Shown one piece after another: positions 35,386 to 44,893 of a stretch of DNA of 64,000 nucleotides (position 1 is its first letter; each line of letters begins with the position of its first letter). The stretch comes from Paenibacillus agricola (lineage in GTDB: Bacteria > Bacillota > Bacilli > Paenibacillales > NBRC-103111): NCBI RefSeq assembly GCF_011440305.1, contig NZ_JAAOIW010000003.1, positions 248,001 to 312,000 on the forward strand, written 5' to 3'. A program made the position numbers and the translations under genes. A model generated the notes under the pieces. It ran no database searches, was not told where the DNA came from, and saw only the letters and a list, made by a program, of their open reading frames with translations.

Positions 35386-37728
35386 ATGAAGCAGTACATG
35401 CGAGCTTGTGCATCTATTTTAATCGTTACTTTCGTGATCGCCTGCGTGAATATACCTGTTATTTATGGAGTAGCGCCCGTTCAGCCGGACGCTGCAACGA
35501 GCAGTCCTATAATTGCTGTGCCGGAGGGCAATATTACGCCCGCAGCGCCTATAAATAACGCCGTGCCTGCTCCTGCCGGCACTGTAGCCTCACCCGTTTC
35601 CACGGTGGCTTTACCTCCTTCTGCTCCAGCAGCTAGCTCGGCGGCATTAACTAACGTCACACTTGCGAAAAATGCGGAAATTTTTCCGCTCTATTTGAAC
35701 GATCGCATGATTCAAGGGGAAAATAGCCGTGAGGACTACTTCTTTGAAGTGGCCAAAAGCCGAAAGGTACTGCCCGGTTCATATATAGACATCTATTTTG
35801 GGCATTCACTTATGCTGTTGCCCAAAACCTCTACCTTGACGGTTTTAATGGATGATGTCCCTATTGGGGCCATTTTTTTGAATGAGACTAATCATGAAAA
35901 AACATTATTGCGTATCGATATATCCAACTATTTGGCCAGCCCGGGCTTCCACAAGCTTTCTTTTCAAGCCCATATGGAATTTGCCAACAATGTGTGTATG
36001 GATCCCAATAATGCCGCCAATTGGATGGTTGTTTACAAAGAAAGCACAATCCACCTAAACTTGGACAAAAGCTATGATAGTGCTGACCTGACCTGGTACC
36101 CAAGCCCTTTCTTTGAAAAAGGCAGCCAACAGCCTTTGCAATCGATAATTGTCGTTCCTGATGATATCGAACAAACTGAATTCGTCGCTGCTGCCCGACT
36201 GGTGCAGTTTTTCACCTCACAGGCACAATCTACCCGCATCAATGTTCCGATCTTTGCAGAATCCGATTTAACGGATGTTATGCTCGCTAATAACCATACC
36301 ATCTGGCTGGGACGTACAGGCCATTGGAAAGAACGCGGTAAACTGGTTGAGGACACGTATCGCAAGCAAGCCGATCCAGCGATTCAAGCACAGGGCCTTA
36401 TCGCTATAGGAGCCTCTCCTTGGAATGCAGCATTAAGTGGCATGGTGATCAGCGGCACGAATGAGGAATTGTTGAGCGCGTTGACTATCCTGACCGAGGA
36501 GACGTTATACACCCAGCTGCAAGGAAAGTCAACGGGCATCATGCCGGGATTAAAAAAAACCGAAATCCAGCCTCTTGTTAATCCAGGTAAGGTGAACACC
36601 ATCAGCTTTGAACAGATGGGGTATAACCATATTAATATTGGTGGAAGAGTTGATGTCAATACAACGATCAACTACAATCTTCCCAATTATTTGGATGTTG
36701 AAGACGGAGCCAAGCTAACGTTAGGCTTTAAGCATTCCAAATCGATTGAATATGGGCAATCCGTACTTACAGTGAAGCTTAATGGCGTGCCTGTCGATAG
36801 CCACAAGCTTAGTGAAGCCACAAGCGATTCGGGATTAATTGAAGTCAACTTAACCCAAGATGTAATCGGAAATAGCAGGACCTTAGCTTTGGAAATCAGC
36901 GTTCATTTTGCAAATTCTTCACCCGAGCAAAACCAGGGATGTATCGATCCTAACCTGATTGGCAATTGGGTTGTTATTGATAAAGCCTCTACAATAAGCT
37001 ATACCCCTGTTGATCGGAAAGCCTTCAACTTACAGGCAATTCCTTATTCATTCATTAAAAATGGCCACTGGAATGACGTTACCTTCCTCTTACCGGACAA
37101 GTTCAGCAGCAAAGAATTGAATACAGCAATGACGCTTATTGGTATTCTTGGCAGAAATGCGGTCGATACAACCAGCCTAACCCTGACCAAAACCTCAGCT
37201 GCCGGCCTTAAGGATCTCCTGCGGGGACGAAACATCATTTATCTGGGCACAGCCAAAGACCTGCCTGACTTCATGAATGGCTTTCCTGACAGCTCGGTTG
37301 TGTTTAAAGACAATAAAATGACTTCCAACACCAAAAACATCGAATTATTAAGTGAACTGCAAAGTAGCTCAGCGCTCATTCAACTGTCTAAATCACCATT
37401 GAACGAGAACAAAACTTTATTGGTCTTGGCAGCCACCTCAGCCGATCGCCAAAATTCCTTAAGTGAAGCGTTGACGGATCCTATCGTTAATGACAAAATA
37501 ACCGGAAAATTCGTCGTTATCGATAACCTGAATAAAATCCATGCCTTCCCGGAAGAGCCAGCGCCACCCAAAGTACTCGCCAAGCCGAAGGTCAATCAGG
37601 TCAGTGATTTTCTTAACGGGCAAAATAAGCTAGCATTGGACGGTTCCATTTTTGTGATCATCTTTCTTGCTGTAGGTATGCTGGTTGTGTCCATTATTTG
37701 GATAGCCCGAAAACGCAAACGAGGATAA
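35386..37728 (+). CDS. BcsB/YdaN-like exopolysaccharide synthase accessory protein
   Basis: 780 residues. A signal peptide at the N-terminus (MKQYMRACASILIVTFVIAC) is followed by a Pro/Ala-rich linker. Two BcsB-type repeats then each carry carbohydrate-binding and flavodoxin-like segments: NNVCMDPNNAANWMVV in the first and QGCIDPNLIGNWVVI in the second. One C-terminal membrane helix (IFVIIFLAVGMLVVSII) ends in RKRKRG. BcsB proteins guide a nascent polysaccharide across the envelope. A GTG at 35335 keeps the frame open but lacks a ribosome site, so ATG 35386 is preferred. The glycosyltransferase (BcsA/YdaM) expected beside it is not here. Confidence 0.82.
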   Translation: MKQYMRACASILIVTFVIACVNIPVIYGVAPVQPDAATSSPIIAVPEGNITPAAPINNAVPAPAGTVASPVSTVALPPSAPAASSAALTNVTLAKNAEIFPLYLNDRMIQGENSREDYFFEVAKSRKVLPGSYIDIYFGHSLMLLPKTSTLTVLMDDVPIGAIFLNETNHEKTLLRIDISNYLASPGFHKLSFQAHMEFANNVCMDPNNAANWMVVYKESTIHLNLDKSYDSADLTWYPSPFFEKGSQQPLQSIIVVPDDIEQTEFVAAARLVQFFTSQAQSTRINVPIFAESDLTDVMLANNHTIWLGRTGHWKERGKLVEDTYRKQADPAIQAQGLIAIGASPWNAALSGMVISGTNEELLSALTILTEETLYTQLQGKSTGIMPGLKKTEIQPLVNPGKVNTISFEQMGYNHINIGGRVDVNTTINYNLPNYLDVEDGAKLTLGFKHSKSIEYGQSVLTVKLNGVPVDSHKLSEATSDSGLIEVNLTQDVIGNSRTLALEISVHFANSSPEQNQGCIDPNLIGNWVVIDKASTISYTPVDRKAFNLQAIPYSFIKNGHWNDVTFLLPDKFSSKELNTAMTLIGILGRNAVDTTSLTLTKTSAAGLKDLLRGRNIIYLGTAKDLPDFMNGFPDSSVVFKDNKMTSNTKNIELLSELQSSSALIQLSKSPLNENKTLLVLAATSADRQNSLSEALTDPIVNDKITGKFVVIDNLNKIHAFPEEPAPPKVLAKPKVNQVSDFLNGQNKLALDGSIFVIIFLAVGMLVVSIIWIARKRKRG

Positions 37729-37772
37729 GCCGCTTTCTCTTCATATTCACATGCATCGAAAACGAACATAAA

Positions 37773-37821
37773 GAGCCTGTCCCCTTGGTCATTTGACTTA
37801 GGGGACAGCTCCTTTTTATTT
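37773..37821 (+). terminator. Terminator between bcsB-like and GDYXXLXY genes
   Basis: GAGCCTGTCCCCT pairs with AGGGGACAGCTC (12 bp with one bulge; 37773-37785 with 37800-37811), followed by CTTTTTATTT on the plus strand. The tail overlaps the stop of the convergent GDYXXLXY gene, and the hairpin may also serve that strand. Confidence 0.75.
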
Positions 37822-38352
37822 CATTGCTTCCAGCCCGGATATTCGTGCTTGTCCCCAAGAAGCAATTTTTACACGCACAATCATATTGCTCGCTTGGTTC
37901 TCCAGTTCTTTCCCTGTTCCTTCAGGAACATAATACCGCTCCATGCCATACAGGACATGAATGGATTCTTCCCAGCTATACGCAACTATCGCTTGTAACA
38001 CCGCTTGATCTGGGGAAACCGCTGGCTTACTGCGATACACCCCTACAGCCTCGTAAATGCCGTTTGCTGCGGGTTTCAGTGCAACATACACCCGCTCTCC
38101 CTCATCAGGCTTATCGCCGCTCTCCTTCCACAATGAAGGCTTTAGCACACTTATCTCATAACTGAGTGTAACATAATCCCCATACAGAAAATCCCGCGGG
38201 TCGACAGGTATTGTTTTGATCTTGATCTCAGTGCCGAACCATCCAACTGCATAATAGGAGCCAGCGATTCCGCTCAAGAAAAGTACTTGGACCATTACAA
38301 CAATAAGCAGCAGCAGCATTCTGCGTTTGTTTCCCATTGGCTTATTAATCAT
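37816..38352 (-). CDS. GDYXXLXY-family membrane protein
   Basis: 178 residues. One N-terminal membrane helix (MLLLLIVVMVQVLFLSGI), then an extracytoplasmic domain with the defining motif RDFLYGDYVTLSYEIS near residue 50. Function of the family is unknown; it is nearly always found after a DUF2157/DUF4401 membrane protein, as here, with overlapping stop and start (8 bases). The two probably form a membrane complex. Confidence 0.85.
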   Translation of the reverse strand: MINKPMGNKRRMLLLLIVVMVQVLFLSGIAGSYYAVGWFGTEIKIKTIPVDPRDFLYGDYVTLSYEISVLKPSLWKESGDKPDEGERVYVALKPAANGIYEAVGVYRSKPAVSPDQAVLQAIVAYSWEESIHVLYGMERYYVPEGTGKELENQASNMIVRVKIASWGQARISGLEAMK

Positions 38353-39574
38353 GAGGCTCCTCCTCCTTTTTCATATCGCTCAGAACCAGCTTTTTCCTAT
38401 GGTTTAAGAACCAGCTTAACCCCAGCAAAATGAGCCCCCCAAGAATAAAAAATAAGGATTTATCCATAAATGCCCACGTTAATTTTCCGTACGCGACCAT
38501 CGTAGTCACAATAAAAAGCAAGGTTCCAAAATTGATTTTGAACCGCCATTGCTCCATATAGCCGCTCCACAGCACATAGAAGGAGAAGAAGAACAGAATG
38601 ACTAAATACATGACGGCTATACTCGACTGCAAATAAATGACGGGCACCAATAATACCCATTCAAAGCCACTGGATATTCGCCCATTCGTCCACTTTCCAA
38701 ATAAGGAAGCCGCCAAGATAACCAGCATGGAAAAGATAAAATAGAGCGGTTCGGCAAGCAGCTCATACCTGTCACCATCAGTGAAATCATCAAACATCAG
38801 AACCATCACAATCGCAAAAAGGAAAGCTGCAGCAAGCGGCACTGATTGAAGCGCAAAGCCGGAACTGCGATCCTTTATCCAATCCCCCACCGCATAAAGC
38901 GCCATCAACGGAATAAATATCCATAGAAACTTCCATTCCCGATCTAACACGAGAATCAGCGATTGCAGCACGATGCTTAAGCTAAAAAACCAGGCTAACA
39001 GCATATGCTGGTTTTTCCAGCCATAGTAACCTAACCCTACTGCCATAATGATGAAGCCGACATAGCTGAACCCATCATGCTCGATTGTGCTATACCACTG
39101 TGCGCATGTAAAAATCAACAGGCTTATCAAATATAAAAATTTACTGCGGTATAAATAAGTGAGTAAGGTTCCGACAGATCCCCACACGATGAATGACATA
39201 ATATCATAGGAGACCAAATGGAACATCTGGGCAATCAATACAATACCGCCACCAAAGGAAATCAAGCCTAGCGTCGTCATCGCTAAGCCTAGCCTATCGT
39301 TGCCCGACTTCCGAAATAGTTCGCCTCCGCCATAACAAGCGACCATCAGTACAATAATCATGAGCAGCCTTGCCATCTGGGGAATTTCCTGCCAGTTTGC
39401 AGCAACAAAGCTTAATATCCCCAACCCTACCAATATGCTGCCTAGCAAGGGAAGTACGCCAATAGCATGTTTTTTATCATTATATAAATCTAGAATCTGT
39501 GTATATTGCTCACGAGTTACGATGTTTTTTTCTACCCAAAGAAGACCTTCCTTTTCCACCCATTTTCGGCTCAT
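38345..39574 (-). CDS. DUF2157 polytopic membrane protein
   Basis: 409 residues, mostly hydrophobic, about eleven or twelve predicted helices. The short cytoplasmic N-terminal part (KWVEKEGLLWVEKNIVTREQ) is followed by LPLLGSILVGLGILSFVAAN WQEIP, the DUF2157 signature. It overlaps the GDYXXLXY gene, indicating translational coupling. No biochemical role is known. Confidence 0.88.
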   Translation of the reverse strand: MSRKWVEKEGLLWVEKNIVTREQYTQILDLYNDKKHAIGVLPLLGSILVGLGILSFVAANWQEIPQMARLLMIIVLMVACYGGGELFRKSGNDRLGLAMTTLGLISFGGGIVLIAQMFHLVSYDIMSFIVWGSVGTLLTYLYRSKFLYLISLLIFTCAQWYSTIEHDGFSYVGFIIMAVGLGYYGWKNQHMLLAWFFSLSIVLQSLILVLDREWKFLWIFIPLMALYAVGDWIKDRSSGFALQSVPLAAAFLFAIVMVLMFDDFTDGDRYELLAEPLYFIFSMLVILAASLFGKWTNGRISSGFEWVLLVPVIYLQSSIAVMYLVILFFFSFYVLWSGYMEQWRFKINFGTLLFIVTTMVAYGKLTWAFMDKSLFFILGGLILLGLSWFLNHRKKLVLSDMKKEEEPHD

Positions 39575-39674
39575 CCCTAACCACCTCTTTCTCCAGTATT
39601 TCTTATATCTTAAGTATATCCGAGCCTGCCAAGAAAAGTAGTACTATCTTTCTCTAGTACCCCAAGCCTCAATA

Positions 39675-39714
39675 CAAAGAAACAGCTACCCCAAGAAGCC
39701 TCGAAGATAGCTGT
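39675..39714 (-). terminator. Possible terminator of the CheA-CheX-CheY operon
   Basis: On the minus strand ACAGCTA pairs with TAGCTGT (39682-39688 with 39708-39714), loop of 19 bases that can fold further, then TTCTTTG. It is about 20 bases past the cheY-like stop. The weak stem and long loop make it uncertain. Confidence 0.5.
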
Positions 39715-39736
39715 ATTTTATTCCTATTTGATTCGA

Positions 39737-40102
39737 TTAAACGGCTAGTATTACTTTTCCGATAATCTCCAGCAGCCTTTCAGCCTGGAAGGGCTTAACT
39801 ATATACGATTTGGCTCCGGCTTTAATAGCATCCAATACTTGCTGCTTCTGTCCAGCAGCACTAATCATGACGACCCTGGCTTGGGGAAAGGTTTTCAGCA
39901 ATATTTGCAGCGCTTCGATCCCATCCATATTCACCATATTAATATCCATGGTAACCAAATCAGGTTTATGGTTGATATAGCTTGCCAATACTTCTCTTCC
40001 GTCCGTCGCCTCAACCACAACCTCATGCCCAGCGCGTTCCAAAATAATCCGGATATTTCTGCGCATTACTGTAGAATCATCTACAATCATAACAGTAGCC
40101 AC
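39737..40102 (-). CDS. CheY-like single-domain response regulator
   Basis: 121 residues, only a receiver domain. MIVDDSTVMRR carries the acidic pair, the acceptor is the Asp in VTMDINMVNMDG and the switch Lys is in YIVKPF. Start is GTG at 40102 behind GGAGG. Third gene of an operon with a CheA-like kinase and a CheX phosphatase, which suggests they form a phosphorelay. With no output domain, the target is another protein. It could be motility or a second-messenger enzyme. Confidence 0.9.
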   Translation of the reverse strand: MATVMIVDDSTVMRRNIRIILERAGHEVVVEATDGREVLASYINHKPDLVTMDINMVNMDGIEALQILLKTFPQARVVMISAAGQKQQVLDAIKAGAKSYIVKPFQAERLLEIIGKVILAV

Positions 40103-40130
40103 TACTTAGAATCCTCCAAATATCTATAGA

Positions 40131-40622
40131 TTATATTGCAAGAATGCGCGCCAGCTCCAACTTATTAGTTGAAGATATATAAATGCATTGAAAGTTGCCA
40201 GACTCCGATTCGAATCGTTGTACCAGAACGCTGCTAAATTTAGACTGTAGCTCAGCTTTTTTCGTTATGATGACCAAAGGTGCACCTAAAAAAATATCAT
40301 GTTCATCACGCTCTGTCAAAGAATTCCCGGAAATCACATTCGCGATTTCAGCCACAACCTCGACACCAAATTCAGCAGCTTCCTCATCGGTAATATCTTC
40401 AATCATATATTGGTGGGCGAGAATTCCAGACAAAGCTTGGTCTACCGTAAATAACATTCCGCCTTGAACGGCACCACTAAGCTGGATAAAGGCAGTCACA
40501 TCCTCCAAATATAAGCTTCCGATACTATCTGGGATAGGCTTTAGCCCTTTAATGCCAAGCCCGTTTAAATAGTGGAGCGAGGTGCTAATAAATACCTGAA
40601 AAAATTGATCTTCTGGGTACAA
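40131..40622 (-). CDS. cheX: CheX-type CheY-phosphate phosphatase
   Basis: 163 residues. The CheC/CheX/FliY signature E-x2-N is visible in VEVVAEIANVISGNSL near residue 90. Only one such motif exists, as in CheX. A dimer of this fold would dephosphorylate the neighbouring CheY-like protein. The start is TTG at 40622, three bases after the kinase stop, with a weak AAGGTTGGA site, so translation is probably coupled to the kinase gene. Confidence 0.85.
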   Translation of the reverse strand: MYPEDQFFQVFISTSLHYLNGLGIKGLKPIPDSIGSLYLEDVTAFIQLSGAVQGGMLFTVDQALSGILAHQYMIEDITDEEAAEFGVEVVAEIANVISGNSLTERDEHDIFLGAPLVIITKKAELQSKFSSVLVQRFESESGNFQCIYISSTNKLELARILAI

Positions 40623-40624
40623 GA

Positions 40625-43207
40625 TTATCCAACCTTTCCTACAGCCGTAATGTTATCATAAGGAAACTTCACAATGAATTTAGTGCCCCCGCCTTTTATT
40701 GTTGCTACGCGTATGGTTCCACCCAGCTTTTCTGCCTCGGCTTTCACTGCGGATAAACCAATACCTCGACCTGACCATTCTGTTGCTTGCTTCGTCGTAG
40801 AGAGCTGATCCTTAAAGATCAGCTCGGCGATTTGTTCATTGGACAAGGGCTTCAATTCATTATACGGCGGCAGCAGTCCGCTCGATTCCGCCCTCGAACG
40901 CACAGCATCAAGATCAATACCGCGGCCATTGTCCGATATCGTAAGCACCAGTTCGTTATCCTCGTGCTCAACGAAGAAATTGACGGTTGCATATTCATCC
41001 TTACCCATTTCCAGCCGTTCTTCAGGCGACTCGATCCCATGAACCACAATATTGCGCACGATGTGGATTAATGATTGCGTTAAGCCTCCCAGCTTCTCGG
41101 GATCGACCAGCACATCGCCGCCGCGCAATACGATGGGATGCAAGAGCAGGCCATCTCGCTCGGCCATCTCGGATAAATAAGCGGGGTAATGCTGAATCAA
41201 GGCTTTAAGTGGCTTGAAGCGCCATTGCTTCAGCCCGGCAAGCCAGAGCCTATCTTCGGTATCCGTTAGTCTTGCTCTTAGTTCCTTCTCCAGATGCTGC
41301 CATTCTGCTTTGGTTAATTTAACCTCATATTCCATACCCATTTCAGACATGGCATCACCCAGTACTTCCTTGAGCAGCAAGCTATCCTCCTCCAGCCAAT
41401 CGTGCAGTTGCAGGTTCTGCAACCAAAGCTCCAGCCCTGCTGCTGAGAGTTTCTCCTCATGGGCGAGCAGCTCCGTCAAATCCGATTCCAATTGGTGAAG
41501 CCGCGGGACAATATGGATAAATTGCAATAAGGCAAAGCTTCCTTTAAAGGTGTGGATGGATTTATAAATCGAAAGCAGCTTCTCCTCTACGGAGTCGATG
41601 CTGCCCGAAATTTCAATCAGCTCGATATCACAGAAGCTTTCAAAGCTTCTTATAATCTGTGCATAGTCCTCGGAATGGGTAATGACGTGGACAACCATTT
41701 GCAGCCTTTTCCGCTCACGGGACATTAACTCCTCCAAACGCCTAGTTTCCGTAATGTCCGTCAGCATTACCATAATAATCCCGGCTTGTTCTTTCGGAGT
41801 TAGGGTATCTTCAGACGCTGCCAAATATTTAAACTCGATTTGGATGACCTTGTCCTGCAGCTTAATTTCTTCTGGGAGCAACGAGAAGATCAGCTCTCTT
41901 TTCCACTCATCGGGTTCATTGTAAAACTCACCGAGAATCGTTTCTAACAGCTGGGCCTCCTGTTTGTCCTCAGCATAAAAGACTTCGGCTAAGCGCTTAC
42001 CAGCAATATCCTGTTTGAAAATACGTGTGCATTCTACGCTGTATTCATCCATAACAAGCAAATCTGCACCAAGTGACATAAAGCCTTGCCTGGCATTATC
42101 CAGCAGGGTACGAATCGAGGCTGTACGCCCAGCAACCGTCTCCTCCAGCACCTTATTCCATTGCATGATTTTTTCAATTGCCCCCACAATTTGGGCTTCT
42201 GCATGCTGGACATGCTTGGGCAATTCGTTCACAGGCCGTCCCGCTGCGACCTCCTCCAGCGTTAGGCTGAAATGCCGGAGCGGCAATATAATCCGCTGCC
42301 TAACCAGCAAAATAACGAGCAAAAGCAATAATAACATGCCGCTAAGCGCATATAAGCCCAAGGTGCCCAGTCGATCGGCAGCCTCCGTTGTCGACCGGGT
42401 CGGTATCTCGGCATATAACGTGCCGATCTGCTTTCCCGACATATCGAGCAGCGGTGCCGCTGATTGTGAAACGAATACCTGCTGGCGGCGCTCCAGCTTA
42501 AATTGCTCACCATTTCCCGTTTCCGTTCCGTTCATGTAAGTCTTTAACTGCTCGGCAGATAAGCCTTCTGTAGAGGAAAGAAACTGTCCTGAATGGAGCA
42601 GTAGCGCTATATCAGCCTGAAGCGTATCCTTCAAGCCCATAATAATTTCATTCGTTAGCAACCTTCCGAATATGACAAGACCCACCGGAGCCGCCTCACC
42701 CTTATTGTTCGTAACCGGCGCCACCGCAATAACGGCGATTCCTTTGGACGTGTTGACAACACCAGAGAATTGCTGATCCTTTTGAAACCTTTCCAGCAAA
42801 AAGGGAAAGCCTATCTGCCCGGTAAACTCGGCCACGTCTCCCGTCTGCACAAGCACATTACCCTGCAAATCCGTTTCCGCTACAAAATCGATATTGGGCA
42901 CCACATTGGGGACGACCCCGACACTGTCCTCAATCCAAGTCAAGTCATGATTAAGCACCGCTTGCCGGTTTTCCTCCCAATATCCATTGGTCACGGTAAC
43001 GCCAAGGATTGTATCCCCAAGACGTTCAACCATTTTGTGGGCAGCACGACTGGTCTGGGTCGACTTTTCCTGTTCAATTCGGGTCATACCCGACATTTCA
43101 TGCTGATAAAACAAGAAGGCTACCGCCACCAGCGGCACTACAATAAGCAAGCCAACCCAGATCAGCAGTTCCGCCATAAAGGAGCGCTGCTTGTTCTTTA
43201 TCTGCAT
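40625..43207 (-). CDS. CheA-like histidine kinase with CHASE4, HAMP, PAS and HPt domains
   Basis: 860 residues. N-terminal membrane helix (LLIWVGLLIVVPLVAVAFLF), extracellular CHASE4-like domain (VTNGYWEENRQAVLNHDLTW), second helix (YALSGMLLLLLLVILLV), HAMP, then a PAS-like domain near 360-490. An HPt-like domain follows with the phospho-acceptor His in SIHTFKGSFALL. The ATPase domain has IVRNIVVHGIESPEERL, ISDNGRGIDLDAV and GRGIGLSAVK. The C-terminal half resembles CheA P1 and P4, but no CheW-like P5 domain follows. GGAGG is 7 bases before the ATG. With CheX and CheY it makes a compact signalling unit that senses an external signal directly. Confidence 0.85.
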   Translation of the reverse strand: MQIKNKQRSFMAELLIWVGLLIVVPLVAVAFLFYQHEMSGMTRIEQEKSTQTSRAAHKMVERLGDTILGVTVTNGYWEENRQAVLNHDLTWIEDSVGVVPNVVPNIDFVAETDLQGNVLVQTGDVAEFTGQIGFPFLLERFQKDQQFSGVVNTSKGIAVIAVAPVTNNKGEAAPVGLVIFGRLLTNEIIMGLKDTLQADIALLLHSGQFLSSTEGLSAEQLKTYMNGTETGNGEQFKLERRQQVFVSQSAAPLLDMSGKQIGTLYAEIPTRSTTEAADRLGTLGLYALSGMLLLLLLVILLVRQRIILPLRHFSLTLEEVAAGRPVNELPKHVQHAEAQIVGAIEKIMQWNKVLEETVAGRTASIRTLLDNARQGFMSLGADLLVMDEYSVECTRIFKQDIAGKRLAEVFYAEDKQEAQLLETILGEFYNEPDEWKRELIFSLLPEEIKLQDKVIQIEFKYLAASEDTLTPKEQAGIIMVMLTDITETRRLEELMSRERKRLQMVVHVITHSEDYAQIIRSFESFCDIELIEISGSIDSVEEKLLSIYKSIHTFKGSFALLQFIHIVPRLHQLESDLTELLAHEEKLSAAGLELWLQNLQLHDWLEEDSLLLKEVLGDAMSEMGMEYEVKLTKAEWQHLEKELRARLTDTEDRLWLAGLKQWRFKPLKALIQHYPAYLSEMAERDGLLLHPIVLRGGDVLVDPEKLGGLTQSLIHIVRNIVVHGIESPEERLEMGKDEYATVNFFVEHEDNELVLTISDNGRGIDLDAVRSRAESSGLLPPYNELKPLSNEQIAELIFKDQLSTTKQATEWSGRGIGLSAVKAEAEKLGGTIRVATIKGGGTKFIVKFPYDNITAVGKVG

Positions 43208-43724
43208 CTAACAACCTCCGTTACAAATGGCTTCATAGTTTGTCCATATCCCTTTATGTTACTGCATAAGCTCTTCCATGAAAAGACAATTGTCTAGTTT
43301 TTATGCAGTTTTTGTGCAGTTTATATAAAGATAATAAAAATAAGCCCCACAGTAGCGGGCCGAAGATTAACAAGTTAAATGATAGCCACACTTATCGATG
43401 TAAATGGTAAGGAACCGTTGCGATCACGATATCCTTTTGCTGAAATAAATAGGCACGGATTAATAGGCTGGTTTGATTGTGCAATAGCCAAACCGGCTTA
43501 AATTATGCGAAGGGAGCGTATTCATTGGCACCGCTCTGATTATATCGCTATGATGCACCTATTATCGAAGCTATACATAAGTTTAGCTTTGGTTAAACAG
43601 TAGCTTGATTGAGATCACCCTGCAGGATAGCTATAATAGAGGAGAATATGAATTTTTGATTAATTCTAAGCTGACCTGTCAAGATACATAACGAACAGGC
43701 ACTATATGATTGGGTGATGCTACG
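43208..43724. other. Intergenic stretch with one hairpin and short direct repeats
   Basis: No gene is visible. AAACTGCA occurs twice near 43293-43322 (minus strand), upstream of the kinase gene. At 43466-43500 AGGCTGGTTTG pairs with CAAACCGGCTT (two G-U) around a 12-base loop, without a T run. Control sequences for the divergent genes are presumably here, but no clear promoter was assigned. Confidence 0.4.
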
Positions 43725-44759
43725 ATGTTAACACGCAGAAATTTCGTCAAAAGATTATTGCTTTCCATGGGGCTTATCTCTACTGGAGTAGCAGGCTCCT
43801 TACCCTTTCTTCGCCGCTTTGCAGTTCAAGCAGAGACTGTGTTGCCAGCTACCCCCTCCATATTCATTGAAGAAACGTCCAATGAGCCTCTCGCTGCCTT
43901 CTTTTTGTTAAGTGATTTGCACATTACGGTAGATGCTACTTCGATGTCTGATAAATTGCATTTGGCGCTCCAGGACATTACGAACTGGAACCGTAAGCTG
44001 GATGGGATTATTCTGGGAGGAGACTTAACCGACTTCGGAAGATTGAACGACTATTTGTTGCTGAAAAAGATCTTAAACCAATATGAGCTTCCCCAGATTT
44101 ATGGGAATATGGGCAATCATGACTATTACGATATTTGGTTAACGGATGACGGTGGATTCTCAACCGAAACCGTGCCTAATGGCAAGACGGATGCGATGTC
44201 CCGCCAACGGTTCCAGAACTTCTTGGCTTATGGCGACCTACCTTATATCGATGCTTGGATTAATGACGTCCATCTCATTATGGTCTCTCAGGATGCTTAT
44301 GTAGAGGAACGTCCTGAGGTGGGAGAGGGTGCCTGGTATTCGGACGAGCAGTTGAAATGGCTGCAGGAAATTATGAAAGCCCATGGAGACGGAAAACCTT
44401 CGTTGGTGTTCATCCACCAGCCGTTGCCTAGTCCCGGCAGCGACGGGCGATCACACCAGCTTATTCGCGCCAATGAATTCAGGGAAATCCTGAAGCCATA
44501 CAAAAATGTATTTGTGCTCTCAGGGCACACCCATCGCAGCTTCGGCACCGAGAACCATTACAATGAGGAGAACAGCTTTCATTGGTTCAATAACGCCTCT
44601 GTAGGGCGTACAAGAAGCTTGGTTCCCGGATTGACCTCTGAATCGGCGCAGGGCATGTATATTGAAGTATATGCTCACCAGGTCGTTATACGGGGACGTG
44701 AGTTTACTAATCGTACTTGGATCGACAATGCTACTTGGATGGTTCCGCTGCTTAAATAA
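43725..44759 (+). CDS. Metallophosphoesterase with twin-arginine-type signal
   Basis: 344 residues. N-terminus MLTRRNFVKRLLLSMGLI has a twin-arginine motif (RRNFVK) and hydrophobic core, so export folded by Tat is likely. The calcineurin-like active site is complete: SDLHI, GGDLTDFGR, GNMGNHD, FIHQP and SGHTH. Substrate unknown; related secreted enzymes act on phosphodiesters or nucleotides. ATG 43725 follows GGGTGATG; an in-frame TTG at 43710 lacks a ribosome site. Monocistronic, followed by a bidirectional terminator. Confidence 0.87.
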   Translation: MLTRRNFVKRLLLSMGLISTGVAGSLPFLRRFAVQAETVLPATPSIFIEETSNEPLAAFFLLSDLHITVDATSMSDKLHLALQDITNWNRKLDGIILGGDLTDFGRLNDYLLLKKILNQYELPQIYGNMGNHDYYDIWLTDDGGFSTETVPNGKTDAMSRQRFQNFLAYGDLPYIDAWINDVHLIMVSQDAYVEERPEVGEGAWYSDEQLKWLQEIMKAHGDGKPSLVFIHQPLPSPGSDGRSHQLIRANEFREILKPYKNVFVLSGHTHRSFGTENHYNEENSFHWFNNASVGRTRSLVPGLTSESAQGMYIEVYAHQVVIRGREFTNRTWIDNATWMVPLLK

Positions 44760-44802
44760 TATCGCTATTACTTAACCATTTTACTTACTTCACGGAAACA
44801 TA

Positions 44803-44850
44803 AAAAAGCCTACGGCTAATCCACTTCGAGTGGTCAACCGTAGGCTTTTT
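44803..44850. terminator. Bidirectional terminator between metallophosphoesterase and chemoreceptor genes
   Basis: A perfect 13-bp stem AAAAAGCCTACGG/CCGTAGGCTTTTT (44803-44815 with 44838-44850), with an inner CCACT-TCG-AGTGG hairpin. T runs are present on both strands. Confidence 0.88.
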
Positions 44851-44893
44851 CAGTTAATACCTGTAACGCCTTTCATGCAGTCTTTACAGCATA

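Noticed and set aside
43621-43660. Riboswitch before the metallophosphoesterase
   Set aside because: AGGAGAATATG looks like a ribosome site and start, but the frame closes at once (ATG AAT TTT TGA); no known riboswitch motif was found.
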